A DNA stretch of 64,000 nt from Synechococcus sp. PROS-7-1 (GTDB lineage: Bacteria; Cyanobacteriota; Cyanobacteriia; PCC-6307; Cyanobiaceae), in contig NZ_CP047945.1 of the NCBI RefSeq assembly GCF_014279795.1, forward strand, positions 1,136,572 to 1,200,571. The letters run 5' to 3'. A program made the translations under genes and the position numbers. Position 1 is the stretch's first letter. The number at the start of each line of letters is the position of its first letter. Below, piece after piece: positions 18,409-27,782 of the stretch. The notes beneath the pieces are model-generated. The model ran no database searches, had not been told where the DNA came from, and was given only the letters and a program-made list of their open reading frames with translations.

Positions 18409-19230
18409 TCAGGCTCCTCCCATCAGGGCAAGCCAGCGTTGCCACCACCACGGCGCTCCCATCAGCCATGTCATCCAAATCCCGAAGGCGATGAAAGGAC
18501 CGAAGGGGAAGGGTTGCCTGGGCCCAAGACGACCCGTCCATCGGCCCGCTGTTCCAACCGCGGCACCGGAGAACACCGCCAGAGCCATGGCGACCCCGAG
18601 GCCGCCCAAGCCGAGCCATGCCCCTGCCATTGCAGCCAGTTTGGCGTCGCCAAGACCAAGGGCAGGTTGGCCCAGGATTCGTTCGGCAAGGGCGCTCAGG
18701 CCCTCCATCACCAGAAGTCCGGTCGCGCTGGCGATCAGATGATTGAGGAGAATCGCCTCTGGGTGATCACTGCCGCCCCCCCAGGCCAGAAAAGCTGTGG
18801 CGAAGACGCCGCAGATGACCCCTGCTCGGCAGATCGGTTCCGGCAACCACAGGTGGTCGAGATCGATCAGAACCAGCGGCAGTAGGAGGCTTACAAGTGC
18901 AAGCCCCATCAGCAGAGTGATCAGCACCACGCTGCTATCGCTGCTGCGTTGGGCCGGTATCAGGGCGCTGAGCCACAGGCAGCCACTGAAGGCCTCCACG
19001 ATTGGGTAACGGACCGAGATCGCTGCTGCGCAGTCCCGACATCGGCCGCGCAGAAGCAACCACCCAAGCACTGGAACGTTGTCATGCCAGCGCACGGGAT
19101 GACCGCAGCTCGGGCAGTGACTTCCTGGCCAAATCGGAGATTCCTGCCTTGGAAGTCGCCACACCACAACGTTGGTGAAACTGCCGATGCAGGCACCGAA
19201 GAGGGCCAGGGAGATCACCATGAGTGCCAC
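18409..19230 (-). CDS. pilD: Prepilin peptidase/N-methyltransferase
   Basis: Inner-membrane aspartic protease that cleaves and methylates type IV prepilins. 273 residues with multiple TM helices. The N-terminal cytoplasmic zinc-type loop shows CPSCGHPVRWHDNVPVLGW and CRDC. The catalytic Asp motif is ALGLGDAKLAAMAGAWLG, and the other Asp lies in LIDLDHLWLPE. A GTG at 19230 has a good AGGGGG ribosome site nine bases before it; ATG at 19221 is the alternative. The GTG overlaps the upstream gene's stop. Confidence 0.93.
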   Translation of the reverse strand: MALMVISLALFGACIGSFTNVVVWRLPRQESPIWPGSHCPSCGHPVRWHDNVPVLGWLLLRGRCRDCAAAISVRYPIVEAFSGCLWLSALIPAQRSSDSSVVLITLLMGLALVSLLLPLVLIDLDHLWLPEPICRAGVICGVFATAFLAWGGGSDHPEAILLNHLIASATGLLVMEGLSALAERILGQPALGLGDAKLAAMAGAWLGLGGLGVAMALAVFSGAAVGTAGRWTGRLGPRQPFPFGPFIAFGIWMTWLMGAPWWWQRWLALMGGA

Positions 19231-19577
19231 TAGAACGAGCCCCCCTTCTGTCGATCTCGGGGGACTCTCGGGCGCTTGAGTTTGAGGCCAATCAGCTCAG
19301 CGCTGATGAACTGCTCCTCGGGCAGGAGGGTCGGCATCTCAAACACCACGCGACCGTCATCGTGCTGACCATTCACCACCACACCACATGGATCGAGGGT
19401 GTAACCGTTCGTGGTCAGGTGATTGAAATAAACCCTTCGTGCGACGGCGATCAAGCGCCGACTGTCCACTCGATCCCAGCGTGGTGTCAGTCCGGCGTTA
19501 CTACCGCCAGCACCTTCAATCACAAAGGATGGTGAAAACGAAGAAATGGGTTCACCTGACTGTTCAGATGAACCCAC
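19230..19577 (-). CDS. Conserved hypothetical protein between prk and pilD
   Basis: Up to 115 residues; function unknown. The core (RRLIAVARRVYFNHLTTNGY and PCGVVVNGQHDDGRVVFEMP, then EEQFISAELIGLKL) looks like a compact soluble domain. The first ATG at 19577 lies inside the hairpin that terminates prk, so the true start may be the GTG at 19523 or lower. The 3' end overlaps pilD by one base, which suggests co-expression with pilin processing. Confidence 0.6.
   Translation of the reverse strand: MGSSEQSGEPISSFSPSFVIEGAGGSNAGLTPRWDRVDSRRLIAVARRVYFNHLTTNGYTLDPCGVVVNGQHDDGRVVFEMPTLLPEEQFISAELIGLKLKRPRVPRDRQKGGSF
19535..19575 (-). terminator. Intrinsic terminator of prk
   Basis: On the minus strand GGGTTCATCTGA and TCAGGTGAACCC form a 12-bp stem with one G-U pair and a four-base loop (ACAG). 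It is followed by the T-rich ATTTCTTCGTTTTC. It stands 38 bases after the prk stop. The next gene's most upstream ATG is within the stem. Confidence 0.8.
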
Positions 19578-19613
19578 GATAGATCGATTTAGCTTGACTG
19601 GAAAAGACTGAAA

Positions 19614-20516
19614 TCAGCCCAGCTTTTTCTTTTCCTCAATCATCCTGTGAATGATTGGTGTGAGGATGAGCTCCATGGCAAAACCCATTTTGCCGCCATT
19701 CACCACGATGCTGGTGGGGCTCGACATGAATGAATCGTGAATCATGCTCAGAAGGTAGGAGAAGTCAATCCCCCACTTTTCACGAGCTCCTTTGCGGAAG
19801 TGGATGATCACGAAGCTCTCATCTGGGGTGGGAATGTTTCTGCAGATGAAAGGGTTTGAGGTGTCCACTGTGGGCACCCGCTGGAAGTTGATATCCGTGC
19901 GGCTGAACTGCGGGCAGATGTGATTGATGTAATCCGGCATCCTGCGCAGGATGGTGTCCACAATGGCTTCGGCGGAATAGCCCCGCTCGGCATTGTCTCG
20001 GTGGATTTTCTGAATCCACTCCAGGTTGGTGATGGGCACCACACCCACCAGCAGGTCGGCGAGGGCTGCCACGTCGTAGTCATCGCCCTGAACTCCGCCG
20101 TGGAGACCTTCGTAGAAGAGGAGGTCGGTGCCACCGGGGATGTCCTCCCAGGGGGTGAACTGGCCTGGATTGAGCTCAACGCCGAGACGAGCGTTGTGTT
20201 CCGCTGCTTCTTCGGGGCTGTGCAGGTAGTAACGCTTCTGTCCACCGCCGGTTTCGCCGTAAACGCGGAAGAGTTCCTCGAGCTTGTCGAAGAGGTTGGC
20301 CTCAGGACCGAAATGGGAGAAATTTTCCCCTTTGGCGAGGGCCTCTGCCATGGCCTTTTTCATCTCCATCCGCTCGAAGCGGTGGTAGCTGTCACCCTCA
20401 ACGACAGCCGGAGTGATGCTTTCACGGGCGAAGATGTGCTCGAAGGCACGCTTCACGGTGCTGGTTCCTGCACCGGAGGAACCCGTGACAGCCACGACGG
20501 GGTGACGCTTCGACAT
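19614..20516 (-). CDS. prk: Phosphoribulokinase (class I-like)
   Basis: Makes ribulose-1,5-bisphosphate from ribulose-5-phosphate, the CO2 acceptor. 300 residues from ATG 20516 (MSKRHPVVAVTGSSGAGTST). An ATG 48 bases upstream adds 16 residues unlike the family. The P-loop GSSGAGTSTVKRAF, YEGLHGGVQGDDYDVAALAD and the IQKIHRDNAERGYSAEA stretch resemble proteobacterial class I enzymes. The canonical cyanobacterial class II has a redox Cys pair in its P-loop region, and no such pair is visible here. Whether a class II copy exists elsewhere cannot be seen. Upstream partner is leuB. Confidence 0.93.
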   Translation of the reverse strand: MSKRHPVVAVTGSSGAGTSTVKRAFEHIFARESITPAVVEGDSYHRFERMEMKKAMAEALAKGENFSHFGPEANLFDKLEELFRVYGETGGGQKRYYLHSPEEAAEHNARLGVELNPGQFTPWEDIPGGTDLLFYEGLHGGVQGDDYDVAALADLLVGVVPITNLEWIQKIHRDNAERGYSAEAIVDTILRRMPDYINHICPQFSRTDINFQRVPTVDTSNPFICRNIPTPDESFVIIHFRKGAREKWGIDFSYLLSMIHDSFMSSPTSIVVNGGKMGFAMELILTPIIHRMIEEKKKLG

Positions 20517-20591
20517 CGACGGAGGCAGATCTGGCCCGACGAGTTTGGCAGGTCGAAGGGCCAAATCCGAATTTTCGTTGGCGCGACTTGT

Positions 20592-21665
20592 CTAAAGAGC
20601 CTTGAGAAGCTCCTCACCCATGGCCTTGCATCCCAGAGGTGTGCATCCTTCGGCCATCAGATCACCGGTGCGGAAACCAGCGGCAAGGACGCGGTCGACG
20701 GCTTGTTCAAGGGCGTCAGCGGCGGCTTTCTGCTTGAGGCCAATCCGGAGCATCATGGCTGCAGACAGCACCATGGCCATGGGATTGGCCTTGTCTTCTC
20801 CGGCGATATCCGGAGCGGATCCATGGACCGGCTCAAAGAGTCCTGGGCCATCGCTACCCAGGGATGCGGAAGGGAGCATGCCGATGGAGCCGGTGAGCAT
20901 GGCGGCCTCATCACTGAGGATGTCGCCAAACAGGTTGCCGGTGAGCAACACATCAAACTGCCGAGGTGCTCGCACCAGTTGCATGGCTGCGTTGTCGACA
21001 TAGAGATGACTGACCTCCACATCCCCGTAGGAGGGGGCCATGGCGTCAACACGATCGCGCCACAACTGGCTCACATCCAACACATTGGCCTTGTCCACAG
21101 AGCACAGCCGGCCCCCTCGCTCCCTGGCTAGTTCAAAGGCCACCCTGGCAATGCGATCCACCTCTGAGGCCGAATAGGTCATGGTGTTGAAGCCGCGTTC
21201 TTCGCCGTCGGCTTCGACTCTTCCCTTGGGTTGGCCGAAGTAGATGCCTCCGGTGAGCTCCCGCACCACCATCAGATCCACACCGTCGATCACTTCGGGC
21301 TTCAGGCTGCTGGCTTCGATCAGTGCGGGCACGATCTTCACTGGACGGAGATTGGCGAACAGGTTCAGTCCAGACCGCAACGCCAGTAGGCCGCTTTCCG
21401 GTCGTTTCTCCCGGGGAAGGCTGTCAAACCGTGGACTGCCGATCGCAGCCATCAGCACCGCATCCGCTGAGCGGCAGGCCTCCAGAGTTGTGCCGGGGAG
21501 AGGCTCTCCGGTGGCATCGACCGCAGCCCCTCCGATCAACTGTTCATCAAAATCCAGCTGGAAGCCGTGGCGATCGGCCACCACGTCGAGCAACTGGCGC
21601 GTCACGGCAGTGATTTCTGGGCCGATGCCATCTCCTGGAAGCAGGACGACGCGATGCTGAGTCAT
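20592..21665 (-). CDS. leuB: 3-isopropylmalate dehydrogenase
   Basis: Third step of leucine synthesis, NAD-dependent oxidative decarboxylation. 357 residues starting at ATG 21665 ([19 protein letters not shown]). An ATG 18 bases upstream is less likely. Substrate loop [20 protein letters not shown], the [11 protein letters not shown] motif and the Mg/NAD site [19 protein letters not shown] are all present. It lies 29 bases after lpxD on the same strand. Confidence 0.98.
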   Translation of the reverse strand: MTQHRVVLLPGDGIGPEITAVTRQLLDVVADRHGFQLDFDEQLIGGAAVDATGEPLPGTTLEACRSADAVLMAAIGSPRFDSLPREKRPESGLLALRSGLNLFANLRPVKIVPALIEASSLKPEVIDGVDLMVVRELTGGIYFGQPKGRVEADGEERGFNTMTYSASEVDRIARVAFELARERGGRLCSVDKANVLDVSQLWRDRVDAMAPSYGDVEVSHLYVDNAAMQLVRAPRQFDVLLTGNLFGDILSDEAAMLTGSIGMLPSASLGSDGPGLFEPVHGSAPDIAGEDKANPMAMVLSAAMMLRIGLKQKAAADALEQAVDRVLAAGFRTGDLMAEGCTPLGCKAMGEELLKAL

Positions 21666-21694
21666 GGAGTCGACCGACAACAATGGTGCTGAGA

Positions 21695-22771
21695 TTACTG
21701 ATTGGCTTCGATCGATCCTCCGGTGGCTTCTGAAGAGACTTGCTTCTTCAGTTCGCGCAGCTGTTTCGCCATGTCGGGCAATTTGGCAAAGGCCGCCGAG
21801 CAGCGCAGCCAGAGCCGATTGGGAATGGCTGGATAACCACTGACGACCTCGCCTGCAGCTACTTCCCCGTGGATCCCGCTTTTAGAGCTTGCAATGGCGC
21901 GATCGCCAATCACAGCCCTGTTGGCCACGCCCACCTGGCCCGCCAGGATGACTCCGTTGCCCAGTTGGGCACCACCGGCGATTCCCACCTGAGAGGCCAG
22001 GGCACAGCCGCGGCCCGTCACCACTCCGTGACCGATCTGGACGAGATTGTCGATTTTTGTGCCGCTGCCGATCCGGGTTTCGCCGACGGATGGACGGTCG
22101 ATGGTGCTGCCGCAGCCCACTTCAACCCCCTCTTCGAGCACGACAAGGCCGGTCTGCGGCATCTTGCGCCAACCCTTGGCGGTGGGCACAAAGCCGAAAC
22201 CTTCGGATCCAACCACGGCATTGGAATGCACCACACAGCGATCACCAATCCGGCTGCCGGGATGGACAACAGCGTTGGCATGCAGCTCGCAGCCCTCGCC
22301 GATGTCCACATCCCCGTAGATCACAACACCCGGATGAATCACGGTCCTTGGACCGATTCGGGTGTCATCGCCGATGCATACCTGGGGGCCGATGCTCACA
22401 CCGGCTCCAAGTTGCACCCGATCAGCGATCACCGCACTGGGGTGGATCCCTGCCAGGGGGGATGGGTTGGGGTGCAGTTGTTCGAGGGCTTCGGCAAAAG
22501 CCAGCCGGGGATCACGACAGATGGCCCAGGCCAGCTGATGCTGCTCGGCAAGGTCGCGCAGGTCCTGTTGGTCTGGAATCAACACTGCGCCAGCGTCGCT
22601 GCTTTCGAGACTGCCAACGAGCGCGTTTCCTTTCTCTAGAAAACTGAGTTGATCCGCCGTTGCACGCTCGAGTGAGGCAGCACCGCGCAGTTCGGGGTCC
22701 CGGCCTTCGGAGAGGGAGAGAACGCCTGCATCGCCGTTCTTGAGCACGGCGATCAATTGGCTGAATCGCAT
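21695..22771 (-). CDS. lpxD: UDP-3-O-acylglucosamine N-acyltransferase
   Basis: Adds the second acyl chain in lipid A assembly. 358 residues. The N-terminal substrate domain ([20 protein letters not shown]) is followed by a long left-handed beta-helix of hexapeptides ([40 protein letters not shown]). The catalytic His lies in the [20 protein letters not shown] region. Separated from proB by four bases; probably one operon through leuB. Confidence 0.96.
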   Translation of the reverse strand: MRFSQLIAVLKNGDAGVLSLSEGRDPELRGAASLERATADQLSFLEKGNALVGSLESSDAGAVLIPDQQDLRDLAEQHQLAWAICRDPRLAFAEALEQLHPNPSPLAGIHPSAVIADRVQLGAGVSIGPQVCIGDDTRIGPRTVIHPGVVIYGDVDIGEGCELHANAVVHPGSRIGDRCVVHSNAVVGSEGFGFVPTAKGWRKMPQTGLVVLEEGVEVGCGSTIDRPSVGETRIGSGTKIDNLVQIGHGVVTGRGCALASQVGIAGGAQLGNGVILAGQVGVANRAVIGDRAIASSKSGIHGEVAAGEVVSGYPAIPNRLWLRCSAAFAKLPDMAKQLRELKKQVSSEATGGSIEANQ

Positions 22772-22775
22772 GGGT

Positions 22776-23891
22776 TCAGGAGGCTGGCTGGCGGATCGTA
22801 GGTGTGATCAGCACCATGGCGTCACGGTGGATCACAACAGGGGAGCCTCCGATGGTTCTGGGCCTGGAGGCTTGGTTCAGACGAAACACAAGCTGCTCAC
22901 TGTCCATGGAAGTCAGCCCACGGGCGATCTCCAGGCCATCGGGGTCGAGCACGCGCACGGCCTGATTCGCGTTGAATTGACCCTCCACCGCGGTGATTCC
23001 CACCAGAAGTAGGGATGCACCACGCTGCTTCACGGCCCTGCAGGCACCGCTGTCGATGGACAGACTTCCGGTGGGTTGGAGCGCGTGAACCAGCCAGCTT
23101 TTGCGGTTGCCCAGGGGTTCAGGGTGGGGATGGAAGACTGTGCCGCCCCGCCCTCCCTGAAGGATCTGACGCAGTCCTTCGGGGTTGCGACCGTCGCCAA
23201 GATGCACGGTGATGCCGCTGGCGGTGGCAATGCGAGCGGCGGCCAGTTTGGTGGTCATCCCACCGGTCCCCCAGCGGCCGCCATCTCCGGCTCCTTCCTC
23301 CAGATCGGCGATTTCAGAGGGATGAAGTACATCGGTGATCGGTGTGGCTGCGCTGTCACTGCGGGGGTCAGCGGTGTAGAGGCGGTCCACGTCGGTGAGT
23401 AGGACCAGTTCGTCGGCGCCTACGGCCGCTGCCACGAGCGCCGAGAGGGTGTCGTTATCGCCGAAGCGCAGTTCCGCTGAAGACACCGTGTCGTTTTCAT
23501 TCACCACCGGAAGCACACCCCACTGCAGCAATTGGTGCAGGGTTGCCGAGGCGTTGTGGTAACTCCGGCGGTCAGCCAGATCCGAGCGCGTGAGGAGCAC
23601 TTGTGCCACAGGAATCGAGCGATGCGACAGGGCTTTCTCGTACAAGCTCATCAGATGGCCCTGGCCGATGGCTGCTGCGGCCTGCAAGCCGGCGACGCTT
23701 GTGGGTCGGTGGGGCATCCCCAGGCGTTGACACCCCAGTCCGACGGCTCCAGAGGTCACAAGAACGACTCTGTCTCCGTTGTGAATGCTCTCCGCCAAGC
23801 TGCTGGCCAGACGCGCAATTGCATCTGCAGTCGTGGCACCCGGACGCTCCCTGAGCAGGCTGGTTCCGACCTTCACAACTCTGAGCTTCAT
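22776..23891 (-). CDS. proB: Glutamate 5-kinase
   Basis: Phosphorylates glutamate in the first step of proline synthesis. 371 residues: an amino-acid kinase domain ([51 protein letters not shown]) and a C-terminal PUA domain from about residue 280. [20 protein letters not shown] is the conserved late kinase motif. It overlaps yqeG by four bases. Confidence 0.97.
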   Translation of the reverse strand: MKLRVVKVGTSLLRERPGATTADAIARLASSLAESIHNGDRVVLVTSGAVGLGCQRLGMPHRPTSVAGLQAAAAIGQGHLMSLYEKALSHRSIPVAQVLLTRSDLADRRSYHNASATLHQLLQWGVLPVVNENDTVSSAELRFGDNDTLSALVAAAVGADELVLLTDVDRLYTADPRSDSAATPITDVLHPSEIADLEEGAGDGGRWGTGGMTTKLAAARIATASGITVHLGDGRNPEGLRQILQGGRGGTVFHPHPEPLGNRKSWLVHALQPTGSLSIDSGACRAVKQRGASLLLVGITAVEGQFNANQAVRVLDPDGLEIARGLTSMDSEQLVFRLNQASRPRTIGGSPVVIHRDAMVLITPTIRQPAS

Positions 23892-24400
23892 CGGGAGGAG
23901 CTCCCAAGCAGGAGTGCCAGGCGGCGTTCCAGACGCTGAACGCGATCGTTCTGACAGGGGAATCCTTCCGCATTCGGGGGCCTGACCAGAACCGTGAACA
24001 GTCCCAGGCGATTTCCTGCCAGGACGTCGGTGAAGACCCGATCGCCAACCATGGCGATCTGCGTGGGCGGTGTGGGCAACTGGTCGATGATTCGGCTGAT
24101 GGCCCGCCTGCGGGGCTTGGATGCGGCGCAGGTGAAGTCAACGCCGATTTGATCAGCAACGGCCTTGACCCGTTGCCTGGAGGGGTTGTTGCTAACCAGA
24201 TGCAGATGCAGTTGTCGGGAGGCTTCATCCAGCCACCGGCGCATCGCCGGTGGCAGCAGCACGTCCTTGCCTGGAAGGAGCGTGCGATCCACATCCAGAA
24301 GCAGCACTTTGATTCCTCGCCCCAGGAAGGGTTCCAGTGGCAGATGGGCCAGGGTGAGACCAGGGTCCCAGTCGGGCCGCAACCAGTGACGCTGCATCAC
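23888..24400 (-). CDS. YqeG-family HAD-type phosphatase
   Basis: 170 residues, HAD subfamily IIIA. Motif I is VLLLDVDRTLLPGKDVLLP (Asp-x-Asp) and motif III/IV is AMVGDRVFTDVLAGNRLGLF. Related proteins include phosphatidylglycerophosphate phosphatases, a role that would fit pgsA in the same window, but this is inference. Four-base overlaps on both sides place it in the proB-DUF3727-ruvX operon. Confidence 0.9.
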   Translation of the reverse strand: MMQRHWLRPDWDPGLTLAHLPLEPFLGRGIKVLLLDVDRTLLPGKDVLLPPAMRRWLDEASRQLHLHLVSNNPSRQRVKAVADQIGVDFTCAASKPRRRAISRIIDQLPTPPTQIAMVGDRVFTDVLAGNRLGLFTVLVRPPNAEGFPCQNDRVQRLERRLALLLGSSSR

Positions 24401-24939
24401 TCCGGTAGATCACGCTCGTCGAGTTCAGCCTCGATTCTGGGCTGGATCCTGTCGAAGTCCTCTCCTTCAACGAGAACGGCACAGCCATCGTCCATGCGCG
24501 CCACGACGAAAAAAGGATCAAGGGGGATGTAGAGCCCGTATTCCTGCTCCTCAACGAGAAAACTCACCAGGAGTTCATAGGTCTCGGACTCGTCGTCACC
24601 CTCCTCGTCGTCTGCATCTTCTGGTTCGGGTTCATCCAGTTCACCGTTCACGGTGAGGGTGACGGCCGAACGCACCAGGGTGAGGTCATGTTCCTGCAGC
24701 ACCACATCAGCAACCGACAGGATCGGCTCGCTGCTCGCAATGCTGTCGATCAGCTGGGGATCTTCGCCATCGCGGAGCTTGAACAGGCACACGGGCGTGT
24801 CCACTGGTGTGAGCAGGGCAAAGTCCTGACCATCCAGAGGGATGAGCTGCTCCAGGAAACAGAGCAGGTCGCGTCCCTCGCTGTCTTTGACAAGGACGGT
24901 GGGGACTTCACCGCTGGACGACGGGCCGCTTGAACTCAT
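24397..24939 (-). CDS. DUF3727 family protein
   Basis: 180 residues, cytoplasmic. The N-terminal half (VLVKDSEGRDLLCFLEQLIP, then VDTPVCLFKLRDGEDPQLID) resembles the DUF1292/DUF3727 beta-domain. An acidic linker (DEPEPEDADDEEGDDESETY) leads into a second similar unit (LLVSFLVEEQEYGLYIPLDP, FFVVARMDDGCAVLVEGEDF). Function unknown; conserved in cyanobacteria and plastids. Position between yqeG and ruvX with overlaps is a conserved-looking operon. Confidence 0.82.
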   Translation of the reverse strand: MSSSGPSSSGEVPTVLVKDSEGRDLLCFLEQLIPLDGQDFALLTPVDTPVCLFKLRDGEDPQLIDSIASSEPILSVADVVLQEHDLTLVRSAVTLTVNGELDEPEPEDADDEEGDDESETYELLVSFLVEEQEYGLYIPLDPFFVVARMDDGCAVLVEGEDFDRIQPRIEAELDERDLPE

Positions 24940-25415
24940 GGGGTCGAGGATGGATGTGAACAGGATCCTTCATCAGCCTCATTCCCGCCACGTTCATCGG
25001 GCGCCGCGTTGACCGGTTCCACATCCGGGCCCTCGGCTAACCACTGTTCCAGAAGCAGTGCGGCGGCGGCACTGTCGAGGCGACCGCTGCGATCTCCCTG
25101 CAGACCGTGCCGTTCAGCCGCAGCCCAGCTGCTGCTGTGTTCATTCACAAAGGCGAGAGGAAGGTCAAGATCTCGGGCGACCCGTCGTCCATAGCGACGG
25201 CAGTGGTGTGCCTGGTCTGTGAGCTGTCCTTGATCATCCAGGGGGACGCCCACCACCAGTCCTTGCACGTTGCGCTGATGGCAAAGGGTGCGTAGGTGAT
25301 GGAGATTCTGCGCATGGGCGCCACGGTGCAAAGCCGGAAGGGGGGACACCGTCAGGCCCAGAGCATCGCAACCGGCGAGTCCGATGCGGCGCCGGCCGAC
25401 GTCGAGACTGAGCAT
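24936..25415 (-). CDS. ruvX: Holliday junction resolvase-like protein RuvX/YqgF
   Basis: RNase H-fold nuclease with proposed roles in 16S rRNA 5'-end maturation and recombination. 159 residues from ATG 25415. Motifs LSLDVGRRRIGLAGCDALG, LVVGVPLDDQGQLTDQA and the C-terminal acidic LDSAAAALLLEQWL are present. A TTG at 25442 overlaps the upstream stop and would add nine residues. The C-terminal tail beyond residue 135 is low-complexity and charged. Confidence 0.92.
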   Translation of the reverse strand: MLSLDVGRRRIGLAGCDALGLTVSPLPALHRGAHAQNLHHLRTLCHQRNVQGLVVGVPLDDQGQLTDQAHHCRRYGRRVARDLDLPLAFVNEHSSSWAAAERHGLQGDRSGRLDSAAAALLLEQWLAEGPDVEPVNAAPDERGGNEADEGSCSHPSSTP

Positions 25416-25438
25416 GGAGCGGGGAGCGGGCCTGGGAT

Positions 25439-26503
25439 TCAACGCCTCGGTGCCAGGGTTGGGGTGGGCAGCGGCGGATGCTGCGGCTGCAGATGGCCGA
25501 GCATGGTTTCCAAAGAGCGGAGGCCTCCCTGCTCTCTCTGACTCACCCGTCTCCAGAGGCTCCGCCCCAGGAGTAGCTCCGATTTCTCGGATGTCCAGCC
25601 AAGGCTTTCCAGCTGGTTCTGCATCCTGTGATCGTCTTCATTCACGAGAAGCTCTGGGGTTCGGCCTCGCACCACCCACCGGTGGACGATGTCAGTGAAA
25701 GCCGAGCTGATCCGTGCATCCCAGGCGGGCCCACGCACGAATTCGAAACGGGACGCATCCAGCCCCCAGGGTCGGTTGAGGAGCCCGGCGATGGCCACCG
25801 GCTCCTGATCAACTCCCGCCATCAGGACCAGCGATCCTTGCCGGCGATCCAGCAGGTCACTCCAGTGCCTGTCAATGATCTGGCGGTGCTGGGGACTGAT
25901 GCTGCTCTGCTCCAGCGACAACAACGGCTTCACATTGCTCCGCGAGACCGCACTCCACCGAACCTCGTCGGGTAAGCCCGGTGTTTGTTCCTCGAGAGCC
26001 AATGGTTGTTTCTGCGGGGCCGTCCAGATGCGGCGTTGCAGCAGAGGCTGAAAACCAGATTCGCGCAACACATCCAGCGTCACGCGATCCAATGGGTCAC
26101 ATCGCACCAGCCAGCTGGGCGACTGCGCCACAGGATCCTTCATGGATTCCTGAATGAGGAGTCGCAGTGCCTGCGCGTGGCTGAAACGCTCAGGGCTCTG
26201 GAACTGGAGAAGATCCAGATGCCAACAGGTTGAACGGCGATTGCCGGGGCGAAGCAGTGCCAGCGCCAACAGCCGGTCTTGATGGGTGGAGGCTGTTTCG
26301 AGCAGCGAGAGCACCCGGTTGGTGCGTGTTGTTAGCGGTGAGCGGATCAGACCACCCAAACCGCTGACCCAGTTCTGCACCAGCAAGGTTTGAAGCGTGG
26401 TGTCCGGCAGGCCGTCGTTGCACTCTCCGTTGTGGGGATTGCTGGCGATGTGACCCGCCTTCAGTGGTTCGATCCGAAGCCGGAATCCCGCTGACTGTCC
26501 CAC
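25439..26503 (-). CDS. Hypothetical protein with GNAT-like features
   Basis: 354 residues, no confident family. It has no signal peptide. The layout of two similar halves (RLLALALLRPGNRRSTCWHL early; GSLVLMAGVDQEPVAIAGLL late) hints at a tandem GNAT-like acyltransferase fold, without a clear acetyl-CoA P-loop. The region NEDDHRMQNQLESLGWTSEK near residue 300 resembles the C-terminal GNAT helix-strand pattern. It heads the overlapping ruvX-DUF3727-yqeG-proB run. Confidence 0.7.
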   Translation of the reverse strand: MGQSAGFRLRIEPLKAGHIASNPHNGECNDGLPDTTLQTLLVQNWVSGLGGLIRSPLTTRTNRVLSLLETASTHQDRLLALALLRPGNRRSTCWHLDLLQFQSPERFSHAQALRLLIQESMKDPVAQSPSWLVRCDPLDRVTLDVLRESGFQPLLQRRIWTAPQKQPLALEEQTPGLPDEVRWSAVSRSNVKPLLSLEQSSISPQHRQIIDRHWSDLLDRRQGSLVLMAGVDQEPVAIAGLLNRPWGLDASRFEFVRGPAWDARISSAFTDIVHRWVVRGRTPELLVNEDDHRMQNQLESLGWTSEKSELLLGRSLWRRVSQREQGGLRSLETMLGHLQPQHPPLPTPTLAPRR

Positions 26504-26554
26504 CGCAGGCCTCCTGCCTCTCCCAAATGTATCGCCGCCGTTCTCACTTCGTGC

Positions 26555-27721
26555 TCATGCAGGGCGCACCAACACCAGAGGTGTGCGCTCGTTGGCGTTA
26601 CCAGCAGGATTCGGTTTGAGTGCGCGGTGCAGCAGTTCCTCATCACATCCCCGGCTCGAGGCAAGCACCTTGACGCGTCCGAGGTCATTCACATCCACGA
26701 TGGCCACCGAAACGCCAAGGGCTGCTGCTGCTTCATCACACAGGCGTTCAGGGTCCTGGGGCCCCAGAACGATCGTTTGGTCATAGGGAGGTGTCGTTCC
26801 GGTGATGTCGTCAATCAGGCGGGCTTGTTCTCCGGCCAGGCGATAGAACCAGCCCCGCTGTCCCAATGGTTTGAGCAGGGAGCCGACCAACCAGGCCAGC
26901 AACACCCGGGTGGGTCCCACCTGGTCGATCAGGGTCTGCAGACCGCAGGCGGTGGCCAGGCTGCTGGTGGGGTGAAACACACGACAGAGCAGCCGGGCCA
27001 GCCATCCCGGACTGATCGTGGAGGGATGGGCATAACGCCCCTGGATCACCGCCACTGGTGTTTCACCGATCGTGAGGATGTCGCCCTTCTGAAGTAGGTC
27101 GCCGGCGTAGTGACGCAACACCTCGATGCAGTCATCGAGAGGTCCGAGCAGGTGGGTCTTCAACGGCAGCACCGAGCATCCTTCGCCCGATCGGAAATCA
27201 GCCTGACTGGCTGCCATCACCGCTGGTCGGCGCAGGGGCACGACCACTCCCTGGCGACGGCTCAAGCGTCCGAAGGGTCCGTAGTTCACCCACTGCACGT
27301 CCACCCAGACCGTGTCCACCCTCTCGCCAACCGGTGTGGGTGCGTCACCCGTCAGCGTGATCTCCACGTGGACCCTGGTGCTCTTCTGACCCTTCACGAT
27401 GTACGCGGGCCAGTAGCCATCAGCCCGTGTGTCCTCATCGGGGTGCTGCGGTGTGATCCGGGTGGAGGTCACGACGTCGCGCAGATCGGCGCTGCCGATC
27501 AGGGTGGGGTTGACCTCAAGTTCTGGAACCATCACCTCCATGCGCGTGTGGGGGTTGCTGATCTCCACCCAGCCATCCATGACCAGAGATGCTCCCGTCT
27601 GGTTGATGGACCAGTCGCTCTGACACAGCACCAGAGGGGAAGCGGGTCGGAGTCGATGCCGCGCTTCGATCCAGGCGATTGCCAGCCCCAGCAGCAAGAG
27701 AATCAGCAGGAGACAATCCAT
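26555..27721 (-). CDS. Membrane-anchored CofE-like (F420-0:gamma-glutamyl ligase-like) protein
   Basis: 388 residues. The N-terminus is a membrane anchor (MDCLLLILLLLGLAIAWIEA). A beta-rich domain follows (SLVMDGWVEISNPHTRMEVM, IVKGQKSTRVHVEITLTGDA). The C-terminal ~210 residues have CofE-like features (LQKGDILTIGETPVAVIQGR, GTTPPYDQTIVLGPQDPERL, VAIVDVNDLGRVKVLASS). Cyanobacteria are not known to make F420 by the standard route, so the substrate is probably different. The name reflects fold, not proven activity. Confidence 0.7.
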   Translation of the reverse strand: MDCLLLILLLLGLAIAWIEARHRLRPASPLVLCQSDWSINQTGASLVMDGWVEISNPHTRMEVMVPELEVNPTLIGSADLRDVVTSTRITPQHPDEDTRADGYWPAYIVKGQKSTRVHVEITLTGDAPTPVGERVDTVWVDVQWVNYGPFGRLSRRQGVVVPLRRPAVMAASQADFRSGEGCSVLPLKTHLLGPLDDCIEVLRHYAGDLLQKGDILTIGETPVAVIQGRYAHPSTISPGWLARLLCRVFHPTSSLATACGLQTLIDQVGPTRVLLAWLVGSLLKPLGQRGWFYRLAGEQARLIDDITGTTPPYDQTIVLGPQDPERLCDEAAAALGVSVAIVDVNDLGRVKVLASSRGCDEELLHRALKPNPAGNANERTPLVLVRPA

Positions 27722-27782
27722 GGAATCGCCGGTCCTGGACCGGTAGTAATGGCGCGCAGCGTAAGGCGTCTGAGCCGGGTGC

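Noticed and set aside
19920-21131. Long plus-strand open frame opposite prk and leuB
   Set aside because: Composition mirrors the minus-strand genes and residues lack family features; shadow frame.
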